From Rallus limicola (taxonomy: Eukaryota > Chordata > Aves > Gruiformes > Rallidae): DNA of 64,000 bases. The DNA is taken from NCBI GenBank assembly GCA_022605955.1, contig JAKCOZ010000001.1, positions 23,552,146 through 23,616,145 of the forward strand. Reading direction: 5' to 3'. A program made the position numbers and the translations under genes. The notes below the pieces were generated by a model that was given only the letters and a program-made list of their open reading frames with translations, made no database searches and was not told the DNA's origin. Below are positions 10,340 through 23,516 of this stretch, one piece after another. Position 1 is the first letter of the stretch. Every line of letters starts with the position of its first letter.

Positions 10340-13300
10340 CCACAAGGAAGATCCTCACGCTGTGGTTTCATTGTAGGCCTTGCATCATTTCCCAGCTGTG
10401 AGGAAAGACATTGCTGTAATATTTCTATATATTTGATGAAAAATGAGAATTATATTAGTATTAGTTTTATCTTTTTGCTTTGATTTACTGAAGTAAGAAA
10501 TGGAGGAAACTTCAATCACACTAGGCCCCAGGTCCTGTCCTGTGCCAGAGGACCATCAGTGAGCCCGTTGCAGTTCCCTGGTCCTTTAGTCCCGTGAAGC
10601 AGGTGGAGCAGTGATGGTTTACACTAATCACAGGTATCTTTCAGAGGCCAGATGTGAATTATGATAACGAATTTGGTCTGGTCCCTCTCTGTCCCCATGG
10701 TCCTCCCCTTGGTGAGATATCCCTCGTGCCTGCGGAGTGGCCACAGCGGGGCTGGCTCTGTAGTGCCTTGGCAAGACAGGCAGATTTCCTGAGCCACTTT
10801 CTGCCATTCGGACTGTTGAAAGGAGCTCAGAGAACACGAGAGAGTCTGGCTTGCCTTTTTCCCTGGCAGCTGGAGTACGATGCTATGATCAGAGCGAGCC
10901 TGTTGTGCCTCTGGAAAGCTGCCCGTGCTGTGTGCTCAGTAGGAGGCAGTTACTGTAGGCTGAAAATAAACCTCAGCGTTGGAGATAGGACAGGAGCTTG
11001 CTGTAGGTAGTGCATTTAATATTTGAGGTGTCCCAAAGCACTGCACACATAATGCATTAGATCCAGGTGGTGTATTTATAGATAACAGAGCATACATATT
11101 ATTTTCCACAATGGCTCACACACAGCCTGAAGTATCTGAAGTTGGTTCACTGAGGGAAGGAATCTGGGGCCAGGATGCTGCAGGATTATTTCTTACCCCT
11201 TTTCATGTGCCATGGGATTCTCAATTTTGGACAGCCACCAGAAGCAGGCAGTCTCTCCAGCAGTTAAGTGACACGTACGTATTGAATATCTTGAGCACAT
11301 GGGGTTTAGCATAGTACAGCATTATGGTGTTTGTACTGTGCAAAGTCCAAATTTCAGTGTGTGGCTGGGAACCCGCTTAAATTACATGTAAAACATTTTC
11401 ATTTACTAAGTGTCTGTTCTGTGGCTCTGTCTACTTATGTGTGTATATTACTATATATATGTATATTTGCAATTACCAGTATGCATATATATAGGCTCAC
11501 ACACACATGTGCATGCACACTTTTAGAACTGTGCCATTTGAATGATAAAGTACCTAGGGTTGCTCAGCTACTGGGGTTGCTGGACTGATAAAATGTCATT
11601 TTTCCATTTTAATTTGTTATTAAAAGGGACCCTTTACAGTAGAACCGAGGAGCTCCTGAATGGTTCCATTGTACTGGTTTTACTATCTCATTTTGGAGTT
11701 AAATGGAGGGAAAGAAAATATTTATAATGTTGATAAAATAAACTTACTTTTGTTATTTAATAGCATCAGTTACTCTTATTTCATTTTTCAATGAAATGAA
11801 AGACATGGAGCCGTTATACATTTTTCACTAATTATAGCATCCCTCAATATTGTGAGGTGTAAGGCTGACTGACTCATGTAAGACAGGAGTTCAAGGCAAA
11901 TTTTGCCCATTAAAAAACAGGCCTCAGGCTCCAGTGGCTCTTTCACTGTTTTACATGATGGCTTTTCTGTGTTTCAGCGCTTTCAGATTTCTACAGATTA
12001 TTTTTTTTTTACTGGCACCTGTCACCTTTGCTTTTCCCCAGAAGCAGTAGATCTGCTCAGTCTCAACTCATGGTGCCATAGCCTGGATTTGAACTACATG
12101 AAATGTCCCCACCTACATGAGGAGTGTCATATAGAAACACCATCGACATAAAGAAAATAGTACAAAATTAATGTTTTGTTGCCATTGATCTTCCCAGTTA
12201 TACTTGCAGAGCCAGTAGTGTTGTGGATGAATAGATGAGGCACATGGTTTTTCTGGTGGTGTGTCTGTGGAATGTTTGAGTAGTAATTAATGGCCTCCTT
12301 GGATCATTTTTGTCTCCATTTTTGCTGTGACAGTGACACTCATGGTAGTAAAAGTCACTAACACACAACCTCACCTAGAAGGTGTCTATTTCCTTTCACC
12401 CATCCCAGATGCTTGCTGTGGGACATTCTTATGTGTTGAATCTCCAGTATATCAAGAACATGTTGAGATGATCTGACTCTGGGTAAAAGCTATGAAACGG
12501 ACAAAGTATATCGGTAACCTTAAGCTTGCTGAGGGTTCAGTGGTACTTGAGAGAGGTATGGAATTTGGATGCCTTGAAAACACTCCAAGGACAATTCTGT
12601 CCTTGCACTTCTTGTACTCCGAGAAGGAAGCAGTTCCTTGTGCTAATACATTTGAGGTCTGTCATTTCCTTTCTCCCACTTTTTGATGCTTTTGCACCAG
12701 ACTAACATCCATGGAGCAGTGTTTTATAAGAATGGTGTTTGTGTTGAAAGTAACATTCCTATCTCCATTATACCTATTCTTTTCCATTCATCAGATATTG
12801 TTTCCTCTCTGCATTTTCCTCACTGAATCTCAACCAAAGTGACATTGGGTCTTCAGTCATGTCAGCAGCCCTGGAAGCAGCTCCTCATATACCTTTGCCT
12901 TTTTGGATACCTGTGAAGCTATAGGACACAGTACTACATGGTTCACTGTGGTACTCATCTTTTCATTTTGCTTTCTTAAAAACAATGCAGGCAAATAGTT
13001 TTCTTAGTAATGAATAGTTACAGCTTTAAAATCCCATGAGCCGTCTGCCAAAATCTGTTGATTGCAACGGCGACTCAATAATGTGCTAAAAGTGACTTGC
13101 TAGCATATTGATGAAGACCAGAATTATATGTGCAGTATGTCGCTCAAGCTTCAATGCTTTAACTCCCTTTGGTAGTGCAGTATGTGCAGATCATGGCTGT
13201 GCTGAGGAAACGCCTCAAGAGGAGCTATAACCCAGCCCAGCACCCAGATTTTTGGGGTGAACCGACTATACAGAGGGTAGAAGATGTCTGAGCCTTTGCT

Positions 13301-15969
13301 GAAGAGTTAATGGTGCAGGCAGGCTGCTGGCAGCTCAGCACATGGCTTGGGATGCCCAAAACTAGGCCAAGTACTTGAGCAGTTATTCACTTCTTTTCAA
13401 AAGCTGGCTTGGGAAGGATAGACTACCCAGCAATCAAAGCAGTGACTATGGCTAAGTGAACTCCAAGGTGTGTTGTGGCTCCACACTTCTCCAGGCTGCC
13501 TACCTACCTGAGATCTCAGGAATTCTCCCTTTCCTTCCCCAGCGTGTTTCCAGCACCGTTGCCCATAGTGGTGCCCACAGAGAGCAGCGTTCTCTCATCC
13601 CCTGTATATGTGCACTGGAGCAATGGCCCCTGCATTAGTCAAGGGATTTCCTGGCCCACGTATGGTGCTGTTCCTGCAAAGGGGGAAAATTCCCTCCCTT
13701 GGGCCTTGATCACACCAGTAAATTCATTACATTTGACTTCAGTGATTAGGCAGGCTTAGAGCTGAATAACCTTACTGTATTCAGCCATCAGAGTGCATCT
13801 TGTCTCCTGCCTTATTTATAAGGTGCCACATTCCTGTCTCAGCTGCAGTTTCTTGTTTCTCAGACTGCTTTTAAAAAAATAAAAAAAAAAGACAATCTAT
13901 CCTGTGCACTACATGTGTATCTAGTTACCCAGAGAGTGGGAAAGACAGGCAGCTCATTTTAAAAGCTACTCATTCTGACGGGGTGCTGACGACTTCTAGA
14001 GACTAAGCAGGGGTATGCCTTGCAACAAAAGCAATTGTTTCAACATAAACACATCCATAATTAGGGGAATAGTTTTATGCTTAGCCCTTTAAAAGAAGTC
14101 AGCTTATGCTCCTTGATCCCCTACATGGAGGAGACTTGTGCATCTAATGTGGCAGGATTTCTCTTGACATACAGAGAGAAGAAGGTAAATACCTGAGAAA
14201 GCAAAAGACAGATTTCACAAATTTATTTGTATTCTTTTGCCCTCATCCACTAGAAACAGAACCCTGATTTGGGAATCCTATTTCAGGGTTCACCAATATG
14301 TTAACAGGTCCAGGATTCACATACAAAGTATGTAGAAGCTGTAGCACTTTGACATGCAGGAAATAAGCACTACTTCTTTTAGCAATATAGTACTACATAT
14401 ATAATTGCTTCATCTAGAGCCAGCCTCCTTTTGCTGGCAAAGTGTGACACCTGGCTCTTCAATTAGTCCCCGTCTAGGAAGCTGCTTGATGTGTAACCTA
14501 CCACTCAGCCAAGTGTGTGCGGTGGCAATCCAGTGCTCCATCACGACAAGTGCTGCAGCAATTATCTAAATACTAACCCAAGAACCAATTCATTTCTTAG
14601 TGTTGCATTTCATTTTCATGAGGAAAAAATGGCCTTCTGGTTCCAGCTGACAAAACGACCTTCAGTTACTACCTTTTTCCTCAGCCTGTGGCCAAGGAGA
14701 GGGAGAAGGCAGTCCCTCTTCTTACATGTAATTGGAAATGCAGGTCCTGTCTTGAAACTGTAGGAACCAGTTAGGTTCGCAGGTATGGAAAAGAAGCTCA
14801 AGAAGCTCTTGAGCTTGATGCAGCAGACAGTGATTTCTACTTGGCTGATAAGGCTCTAATGCACAGTCCCACTTTTTTTAGGACTTCTTGTGTGACGCTC
14901 AAACAGAAACTGAGAGAAGGCAAAATTAGAAAAGCAAAGCTGAGCTGAGCCCTGGGAATGGGGACCCTGCAGAATGGTTTCCATAAACATTGCTAGTTTC
15001 TGGGTAGGCAGTTCCAATGTTAGCTATTGAATATCACTGTAATGAGTAATTAGGTACCATAATTAGATGTAAACACTTTTAATTGAGTGACATGGGTACA
15101 TTCCTTCTCCAAGTACACTGTTCCAAATATTTGTTATCCATCTGCAGGGGGCATCCCATCCCTGCTCCTCTGGGGATCACACCGCAGTCTGCTGGGGCAC
15201 AGTCTGCTGGGGCACATCCTGAGGCTTCACGAAGTGAGAGGAGGCCTGAGTCAAGCAATGACACCTCTCCCTGTTCCTTAGCTACACTGGAGGTTTTCAG
15301 AAATGGATGGAAACAAGGCCACATCAAAAGAAATAGTGCTGTAGGCCACAAAAGGAATAGCTGTCTGTCCTCTCCTGTCCTCTCCTTCAGTCCTTTTCCT
15401 TGATGAGAATGGTAAAATTGCTGTTAATGAACCTATTTTAATCGGAGATGGGTACAGTTGTGAGTTGTTTTCTCATCTCCCTCTATTGTAATAGTGTCCT
15501 TATCTTCATGGCATGTGGGGACATTATGTTTGTGTCAAAGCTAAGAAAAAAATGAGCTTGCTGGAAGGAAATGAAACATAATTTTGTTTAAATTTGATTT
15601 TAAATATCTTCAATGCTATTTGGTTTTCTGTCTTTTTTTTTTCTCTGTCATTTTCAGACCTTCCTTACTGAAGTCTTTACTCATTGATCAACTCTTCTTT
15701 CCTTAGCTCATGCTACCTTCATTTTTGACTGGAAATGTCAAGATCCTGCTCATGTGTTTGCTTCTGGGACACTTCTGCTTCATCAGTCATAGATGGGTGG
15801 ATCTCCTCTGGCCATGTCCAGACACCAGTAGGGAATGCTGAAATTCTGCTGTACTAGGGATGAGTGGGAATGTCTCAGGATTAAGCAGATGGAAGGCACG
15901 ATAGACTTGGTTATTTCACACCTAAGAGACTGATTTCAACCTTTTCAGACTTAATTTCAATATGAAGAG
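10340..15969. other. Intergenic, no gene recognised
   Basis: This is the start of the spacer between DGKI and the CpG-island gene. It holds scattered AT-rich stretches, a somewhat GC-richer patch at about 10650-10990 with a 118-codon open frame of no recognisable family, and a short tandem duplication at 15185-15214. I see no splice-framed coding exon and no RNA gene. Confidence 0.6.
15185..15214. repeat. Two perfect 15-base tandem copies
   Basis: The unit cagtctgctggggca occurs twice back to back (15185-15199 and 15200-15214). It is a small recent duplication in intergenic DNA; the repeated SAGAQSAGA in the overlapping open frame is a by-product. Confidence 0.85.
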
Positions 15970-16119
15970 AATTGGAGCAGGTTGCCTGGAGAGGTTGTGG
16001 AGTCTCCTTCTCTGGAGATATTCAAGAACTGTGCAACATGCTCTAGGTTATCCTGCTCTATCAGGGAGGTTGGACTAGATGATCTCCAGAGGTTCCTTCC
16101 AACCTCTACAAATCTATGA
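15970..16119 (+). mobile_element. CR1 LINE fragment, 3' end, + orientation
   Basis: This is a 5'-truncated chicken-repeat-1 fragment. It contains the typical terminal CR1 wording: ggttgcctggagaggttgtgg, a segment like ggttggactagatgatctcc, then ccttccaacctctacaaa, and it ends in a tctatga terminus. CR1 is the dominant non-LTR retrotransposon of birds and usually survives as short 3' ends like this one. It is non-coding and inactive. Confidence 0.92.
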
Positions 16120-16515
16120 AGAGGTAAAAAAAAATTGGGGGGGGATGTGTCTGGTTTTTTATTTGTTTGCATGTTTCTTCCCTTTATGCTTTTCCCATTA
16201 AATAACCTTTGCCTCGGCAAACATGGTACTGTTGCTCTATGACGTGCTTGTAAGAAGTGTCAGCTGCCTACAACTGGTGAGTGTGTGTGCAGCTTTCTTG
16301 TGCAAAATGTCCAGGCCCGCTACCTGCACAGATTTCTGCTCAGCATGTATCTCAGAAAAATCACAGGGTGGTAGCAGAGACTTATCAGGTTTTTTTGTTC
16401 CGTTTATGTGTCGCTCCAGAGTGAGTCTCCTCCATCTGTCTCCTTTGATCATGCAACATCTTTGGGAGAAAATAAGTGGCTGAGTCTTCAAAGCACTTGG
16501 CATCTCTTGGGAGCT

Positions 16516-16520
16516 TTCTC

Positions 16521-16552
<32 letters not shown>
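16516..16552. repeat. (CT)n microsatellite
   Basis: TC/CT dinucleotides run for about 37 bases with one interruption (tatc) near its start. It is an intergenic simple repeat and is likely length-polymorphic. Confidence 0.9.
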
Positions 16553-17799
16553 GCCTACTGCTGCAACTCACTGGTCTGGGGAAAGGGAAAAAGTCTGAGG
16601 GTGGGGGGTGTGCTTTACATGCAGAAAGATCCAACTATCGACTTAGTGGCGAAAGTAACGTCTCTTTGGAGGCTACCATGTGCCAGGTAGAGTGTAAAAT
16701 ACATACAGACATCAGTAAGTCTGTAGGAGCTGCCTTCCTTCCTTAAGAGCTCTTCCAGGGCCTTCGTGTTTCTTTGCCAGGTACCAGGACAGGGTGCAGG
16801 TCCAGGATGGGGATTCCTGCCTCTTTGTGGGAATGCCCTTGGTGATGGGTGCTACCTAGTTCACCCCCTGGGTTGCATATGCTCTGTGTTCTGTAACTAT
16901 CAGAAAATAAAACTATTAAGGGTTAAAATCCCTTTCCAAATGGACTTGGGAGCTGCCTGCCTTGGCCTCTGCTGGGGTGTGGCGCACTGGTGGTGGGGAG
17001 ATGTGGAATATGGCTATGACAGTTTCTCTGTAGAAATCACAAGGTGAAACATGCTTTCACAGTGTGAAACAAAGGTTATTTTTCTTCTGCCCCTATTAAT
17101 TTGTGCTGTGAACCCTAGGCCAGCCATTTTGGATGCAGACGGCTTTTTGGAAGCAGGAGGCTTTTGAAAAGTTTTGGAAAGTCTAGCCAATGATGTAGCT
17201 GAGGACTCGTGTTCAGCATCTCCCACACAAACCTTCTGGCAGTCTGTGGAGGTTTCAGTGTCCTCTCTGAGTCAGTGAGCAGAACATTTTGCTACACAGA
17301 GGGCTGCCTTTATGCCGCTGTTACTGTACTCTGCTCCTGCACAGCCTTTAGAATAGCCACAGCTTTGCACCCTTGCCCTGGGAAAAACCAGGATGCCTTC
17401 TGGGGAAATGTGATCTTTCTCTAGACACAAATACTCATCAAACTGCAAGTGTGTGCAGATGAAAATGCAATGTACATAAGGACTGAATCTGGTTTATAAG
17501 ACTTCCCTGACAGCTTAGTGGAGATTGATTCTGAGCAAGAACGGACCTGTTGTTTTATTGCAAATCATAAAGGTCATACAAAAAAGGATCACTTCTGTCT
17601 TATGACAGTTTACAAGTTCTTATGATATTTTACTAGTCTAATTGTGTGTTACATGGTCATGTCACAGAATAGGGAAAGCACTTGCTGTGTGCTATATTAT
17701 AATATCATATATACATATTCATCAGCATGTGTCTCTAGAGGTCCTCCGGTCAAAGCGATAGAGCAGAAGATAGCAAAATCAAGGGATGGCGATTTTATT

Positions 17800-17945
17800 C
17801 TTGTCACTGCCTGTTGGGGTAAGTCATTTTAACTTCCTCTGCTTCAGTTTCCTTATTTGTGTAATAGTGATATCACCTTCCCATACACACAGAGGTAAGG
17901 TGCTTTGCGTTTGTGAAGTCAAAAACTGCTGTATAATAACTATTT
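17800..17945 (+). mobile_element. MIR / CORE-SINE relic, + orientation
   Basis: The segment has the diagnostic order of the MIR SINE core and tail: a gtaagtca motif (MIR consensus gcaagtca), then taacttcctctgcttcag, then tttccttatttgtgtaatag (consensus tttcctcatctgtaaaatgg), then a gtgatatcacc segment, and finally a gaggtaaggtgctttgcg segment (consensus taaagcgcttagc). MIR-type CORE-SINEs are very old amniote elements, so few such copies stay readable in bird genomes. The tRNA-like head is not clear here, and the ends are approximate. Confidence 0.75.
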
Positions 17946-20529
17946 ATGAGGGGTTTTTTTGTTGCCTTGTAATGTTGCTCCCATATAGTATCCTGTTTCT
18001 TTTGGAACCATTTTTTGAAGGATGGTGGGAGTAGCCCTGGCTATGCTTTTTAGTTTAGTTGGCTTAAATTGAGATGGCAAAGAGTGCTGGAGGATGACAG
18101 GTTTCTCAAGAGCTAGTTTGCACTTCTAATGCTTCATCTCCATGTTTGTACTATCTTGTATTAAATTTTTTTTACTCAGTTGATTTTTTCAGTCAGTGAA
18201 AGCATGTAGGTGGTTGCCCTCCCTCCAGAGGATAATATTTTGCTGAATTTTAGAGCAGTTGTACTCCATCACATCGAGTTAATTGAGCACAGAGTCTTTC
18301 ATTTGGGAGATCCCACCTCAGAACCACCTGCTTTTCTCAGCTCAGTCCTACCATTGAGTTATCACAGAATCTTTTGACCAGAAATCATCACTGGAGTTTG
18401 TTGATGCAAAAGGTTTCTGGGGAATGATGCCAAACATCTTAGGGAGCAGACTTTCTGGCACTCACTCTAGCATCTCCTCTGGCCATTTGGCAAATGAGAG
18501 AAGAAAATTGATAAAGAAAGAGGAAAACAGCAAAGAGTTAGGGAGCTGGAGGTGTCCCCTGCAAAGAGGAACAAGGCTAAGGAGGAGTCATCCTATCACA
18601 TGGAACGATGATGGAAAGGCTGTTTCCTTTGGGCTATATAGTGGATATTCAGTTACTGCTTCCTGGCGATTGCAGAGGAAGAATAAACGACAGATCCTCA
18701 TCTCCTCTGTACTGAATTCACTCCAGGTGAACCAAGGTGTGACAGAGGTCAGAATTTGTAACTCTCCATAATGAGCTCAGCCCCCTGAATAGAGCAGCAA
18801 AGCTGTATAACAAATGCACATATTCAGCCAACATTTCATGGGCATCCAGAGTTCCAGTATTTGTACATATCCTATTATGTGAACCCACATCTGTTCCAGG
18901 AGTTGTAATAACATCACAAAGGGCTCTTTTATGCTGCCTGACCCCCGTGCATAATGCCCCGGAGCTGTGCATCATGAGGATGCCAGCTGGCAAAAAGAAT
19001 CCGAGGCATGCAGCAGCACGAAATGAAGCTCTACGTTTTACAGAGAATCAGGGTCCAGGTAATCAGCAGTGAAGGGGGATGTCGAACGGGGAGGGGTTTT
19101 TTGTAACAAAGTGAGAAAGTATTTTCTTCCCTGATTTTCTTGCATTTCCTGTTTATACAAATTATCTTGATCACTGTGTTGCTAAACAAGGCGATTTTAA
19201 ACTGGGGGAAGGAGGAAATGTGTATACAGTGAAAGAGCTGGTTACTGTTCCATTTGGACACTTTTTCTGTATTGTGACTTGTGTGGAAATGTACAGAATA
19301 AAAGCAAAGAAGCGCATGCCTTGGCTGGGCTGAGTTTCCTTGTGTTATTTGCCAGTGGAGCCAGTTTCCTGCTTCTGGCAGAGTGAAAAGACTGGTGTGA
19401 CTCTAAAGCTGGGGAGAGTTAGGGGGACTGGAGGACAGCGATGCAAGGGTCAAAGTTCTGCATGTGTGGCAGGGCAGGGGAGGGATGGGAAGGGAGTCTG
19501 AGGCCTCTTTATTAGCTGAATTCAAGCTCATGGTAACTATGATGTTAATGATACCCTTAAAATTTCCAGGGAAATCTCAGTCCCTTAGTAAGCTGATTAT
19601 CAGCACAGCATTCAGCATGTGCAGGAGAGATCCAGCAGAGATTAACAGGACTTCGGCATAGGCATATATGTCACCTCAGGGTCTTAGGTATATGTCTCAG
19701 GAGTGTTCCTCCAGCATACTCTCTCATTCACCCCCCCAATTGTCTTAGGTTCTTGGTTTAGCCCTGTTTCAGACTAACGCATGAGCATATAATGGCTGTT
19801 TGTTTCTGCCCAGCTGTGTGTGATTGAAGACATTTCTGTCATGCCCATCGCTTGTTTTCTTGTCTTCAGCAGCTGCCCTCCTGCCCCAGTCAGGAGCTTC
19901 TGCACCATTTCCGACACCAAGTTTTCATGACTTCTTTCCTGTACAAGTCAATATTTCCTAACAGTTCCCTTGCCTCTGCTCTCCCACCCTGCAATCCTAT
20001 TCCTGAATCATGTCACGACACTTCCTTTGCCCTGTCTCTCTGGAACAGCACCTTCCACAAAACCACCTCCCTCGCACATGGTTCTGGTCACCCTGAGCCC
20101 TTTGATGCTCACCGCTGCTGCCAGCAGCCAGCTGCGTGCTTGCCTCTTTTAAAGTCTTTCTTAAGCCCTGTTTCCCTGCTGTCTCAGACAGCCTAGAACA
20201 TTATTACTAATAATAGTGCTAAAAAGACTAACTGTTCTGCCCATGCAGGACTGACTGGAGCTGCATGAGGAGGTAACCTAGTAATGAGCTACACTGGTGC
20301 TTTCTGCACAACGAGAAAGCACTACCAAGCACCTATCTGACATTCATAAGTGCCGCGGCACCAACTCCTCTGGGGTCCTTTGCAGTAACAAGCTGCACCA
20401 AATGGCTGCCAGCTGCTCTCTGGGAATGTCCAAGGAGAAGAAATGTTTTTTGATGTGCTCAGAGCTGCCCTCACAGCAACATCTGGAGGTCTTCCATCAC
20501 CTGCAGGCATAGCTGCTCAGTGGTGTGTG

Positions 20530-20567
20530 GTTTGTTTTGGTTTTGTTTTGTTTTTTTAAAAAAAAAG
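20530..20567. repeat. T-rich to A-rich low-complexity junction
   Basis: The GTTTT-type repeats (ggttttgttttg) run into a T7 tract and directly into an A9 tract. It resembles the inverted T/A run near 9.96 kb and could fold back on itself. No adjacent element was identified. Confidence 0.6.
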
Positions 20568-23261
20568 AGAGTACAACTTTGCATCCTTTTGGTTTTGCAC
20601 CCCAAATTCTTGAATGCGTGTGGCCTTGCACGTGTGTGTGATTCTGAAGAGAGTCCAACTGTTGCTTTGCTTCTCTGGTGTAATTTGCCCTGGTTCCTCA
20701 GTGCTTCAGCTATGCTAGTTGTTTCAGGGCTGGTTTCTAGCCAAGTTATGCTACAAAAGTCTTTCATAAAGCTAGCAAAATGCATACATACACATACACA
20801 CATTTATATAACTATCTCATAATCTAATGCACTTTCTTAAGTAGGGAATTCCCTTTTTCATGCAATCTTTCTTTACATATGAAATGTAATAACTTTTAAC
20901 TGCTTCTTTAAAAAGCTAAGCCTTTTGTAGTAAGAACGTAACTACAATGAAAAAAAAAATCCATTCTTGGGAGAAAAAAAATAAAAAGGGAAAAGAATCC
21001 TGACAGGAATTATTTACTTTGGGAAAAAAACTCCCACAAAACCCCTGCAGTTTCACTGCAGCCAAGTCACTTCAGTATTTCCCTGCAGTTAAAATGTGTG
21101 TCTCTCTCTCAAGGGATCTTTTAAAATAGGTAGTGATACTTGTAAGATATGTTTCCAAGGTTGTAAAGTTTAAAAATGGGTAAATATTGAAAGAAGTCCC
21201 ATAAGTTCAAGGTGTCGGTTCTCATGTTTTCATGCTCAAAGGTTGATATTGAATAGGTATATGAATTTATATATGAATATTCTATTTGCAGCCATATTAG
21301 TTCTCAGCAGCATCCCATGGGACAAGGAAACCTTCAGAGCTGCTCCCTCTCTTATTCTGCCCCATCTGTCCATAATGTTAAGTGGCCCCAGGGATGTGCA
21401 AGTGTGTGTCTCTTTGTCAGGAACTGATCTTAAGTGAATGTGGAATTAAAGTAAGAGTGTGTCAACTGTGTGGATCCTGCTGCTCTCATTCTGAAAGGGA
21501 AGAAATCCCACAGGTAGGAAGGTAAGCTGTGAATCCCAAGATCCAGAAAATTAAAGATTTTTGCATCCCATGGGAGCTACCCTCTGGGAGACAAAAAGGC
21601 AGTGTGTAGTGTGATAGGAAACCAGGTGGAGTCCAGCTTGGTTGTTATCTGTAATAAATTTGTTGTCTAATCAGGGAGCTAACAAAAATCAGTAGCACTG
21701 CTATCAGAAGAGCTTCTGAATGTAGCCTCATGTGTTCTACATTTGCCACCAAAGCATCTAATGGGTCAACAAGAAGCTGCACAGGGTAATTCACTCTCAT
21801 TCAACAGGGTTTTGGATTTTGGATGCAGGGTTCCACAGAAGTTAGAGGAAAGCAGGAGGCTTCTCACCTTTAGTGGGTGTAGGTCAGTGCAGGTGGATGT
21901 TCTGTTATGCTGGACAGAAAGTGGAGGGCACATCGCAGTTGGAGGGTTTTTGGTTGTGGTTTTGCTGGTTTTTTAAGAGTGGTAGGAGGAATGAATCTGG
22001 CCTGAACCTTTGTAAGTCAAACTATGTTGTTATGTGATTCAGACTAGTCTTTGGTGTCTAGAATTTGAGGGTTTTGTTGCTGACATAATTAGCCAGCAGG
22101 CTGAGGATTGTGTTTGCTAGAAATAGGGTGTGATTACCTGCCTTCTTCTGTTAATGCATGTGTGCATCACAAAGTTCTTTGCTAACAGAACTGATGATAT
22201 TCTAACAAGCTCTGGTCTTTCTCACTCCATTTATGAATACATATTAAGCTCCAGGAGTATCTGTACTTTGCTAATGGGTCTTACTATCATCCCTGAAGTA
22301 GGTAATATTGGGATGTGAGGCTCCATATAAAAATTAAAGGGTCATTATCCTGGCTATCTGCTCTTTTTCTTTTCTTCCTTCTGCCTCTTACCGACTGTAT
22401 GTGATAGATGGGCAGATGTAATCAGTTGTGTCCAGCTGCATCAAAATTTTGCAGAATAAGAGGCCATTGGATAACTAACAGTTTCTCAGTTCAACACAGC
22501 TATTAAAAGTTCTCCATAGTCTTTCCACTCACTTAAAGTTTTACATTTAAACTTTCAGTTATGTGCCAACTAATGTTGCTGTGGGGGCCTGAAATTTGAT
22601 ATATATGTTCACGAACATGACCAGAATTACTGTTATGGTAAATAAATGGACAGTTTGTAGATTGAGGCTTGTATTTTGAAGTTTCCTCTAATTCAAAACC
22701 ATGTAAGCAGTATGTAGCTGCATGAGCTCATGACTCCGCAAGTCACTGTGAACTTCTTGCACTGGATTTCCAAACCAATTGTTGAATTGTACTTGTAGTG
22801 CCCATCTCTAAAAAATCACTTCCTTCTGGGAGACCTAGATCAACATTGCAGTGCTCTGTGGGTCATTTGGGACTTTTTCCCCCATCCTTTTATAACCAAG
22901 GATGTCAGATCTGTAGCTAGAAGTAAAGCATCTGTGTGTATATGAGGCGGGGAGGGGGGAAAGACAATGAGGGCTAGTTAGGATTACAAGGCACTTTTTA
23001 ATTTAGAATAACTCTCCAACCTTCTCATGTTTAAGATTTTTAAAAACATTTCTATAATTATCTGTATTCTGATTTTGAAAACCTAGCCATACAGTATCTA
23101 GATTATCCTTATTTATTCAGCAAATACTGATATTAATCCTTCCAGAATATAGATTCACAGATCCTTCTAAATTACATCCTTTTTCAGTGTCTCATCTGAG
23201 TTGTCCAAAAAGAAAAGACATCTGTAAAAATTACCTTAGGTATGTGTAAGATGAAGGATCT

Positions 23262-23516
23262 AGACAAGTCTTATGAGGAGCCACCGAGGGAACTGGAGCG
23301 GTTTAGTCTGGAGAAAAGGAGTGTCTGAGGGGAATAAATTGTTCGCAGAAGGGTTATCAAGCACTGGAACTGGTTGCCCATAGACTTATAAAAGAGGTGT
23401 AGATGGGGTGCTTAGGAACGTGTTTTGGTGGTGAACTTTGCACTAGTAGGCTAACAGTTGGACTTGATGGATTGAAAGGTCTTTTCCAACCTAAATGAGT
23501 CTATGACTCTATGAAG
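23262..23516 (+). mobile_element. CR1 LINE fragment, 3' end, + orientation
   Basis: About 250 bases match the CR1 3' region: a segment like cttatgaggagccaccgagg, then aactggagcggtttagtctg, then gagaaaaggagtgtctgagg. An aactggttgccca block and an acagttggacttgatg block follow, and the fragment ends in a duplicated terminus (gagtctatgactctatgaa). A stretch in the middle appears deleted relative to full-length copies. It is 5'-truncated and non-coding. Confidence 0.93.

Larger units (their letters stand above)
16120..23261. other. Intergenic, no gene recognised
   Basis: This is a spacer with a CT microsatellite (16516-16552), a MIR/CORE-SINE relic (about 17800-17945) and a T-rich/A-rich junction near 20535-20570. 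Open frames reach 112-115 codons at 16408-16746, 18424-18771 and 19852-20196, but none shows a domain, codon regularity or framed splice sites. Confidence 0.6.
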
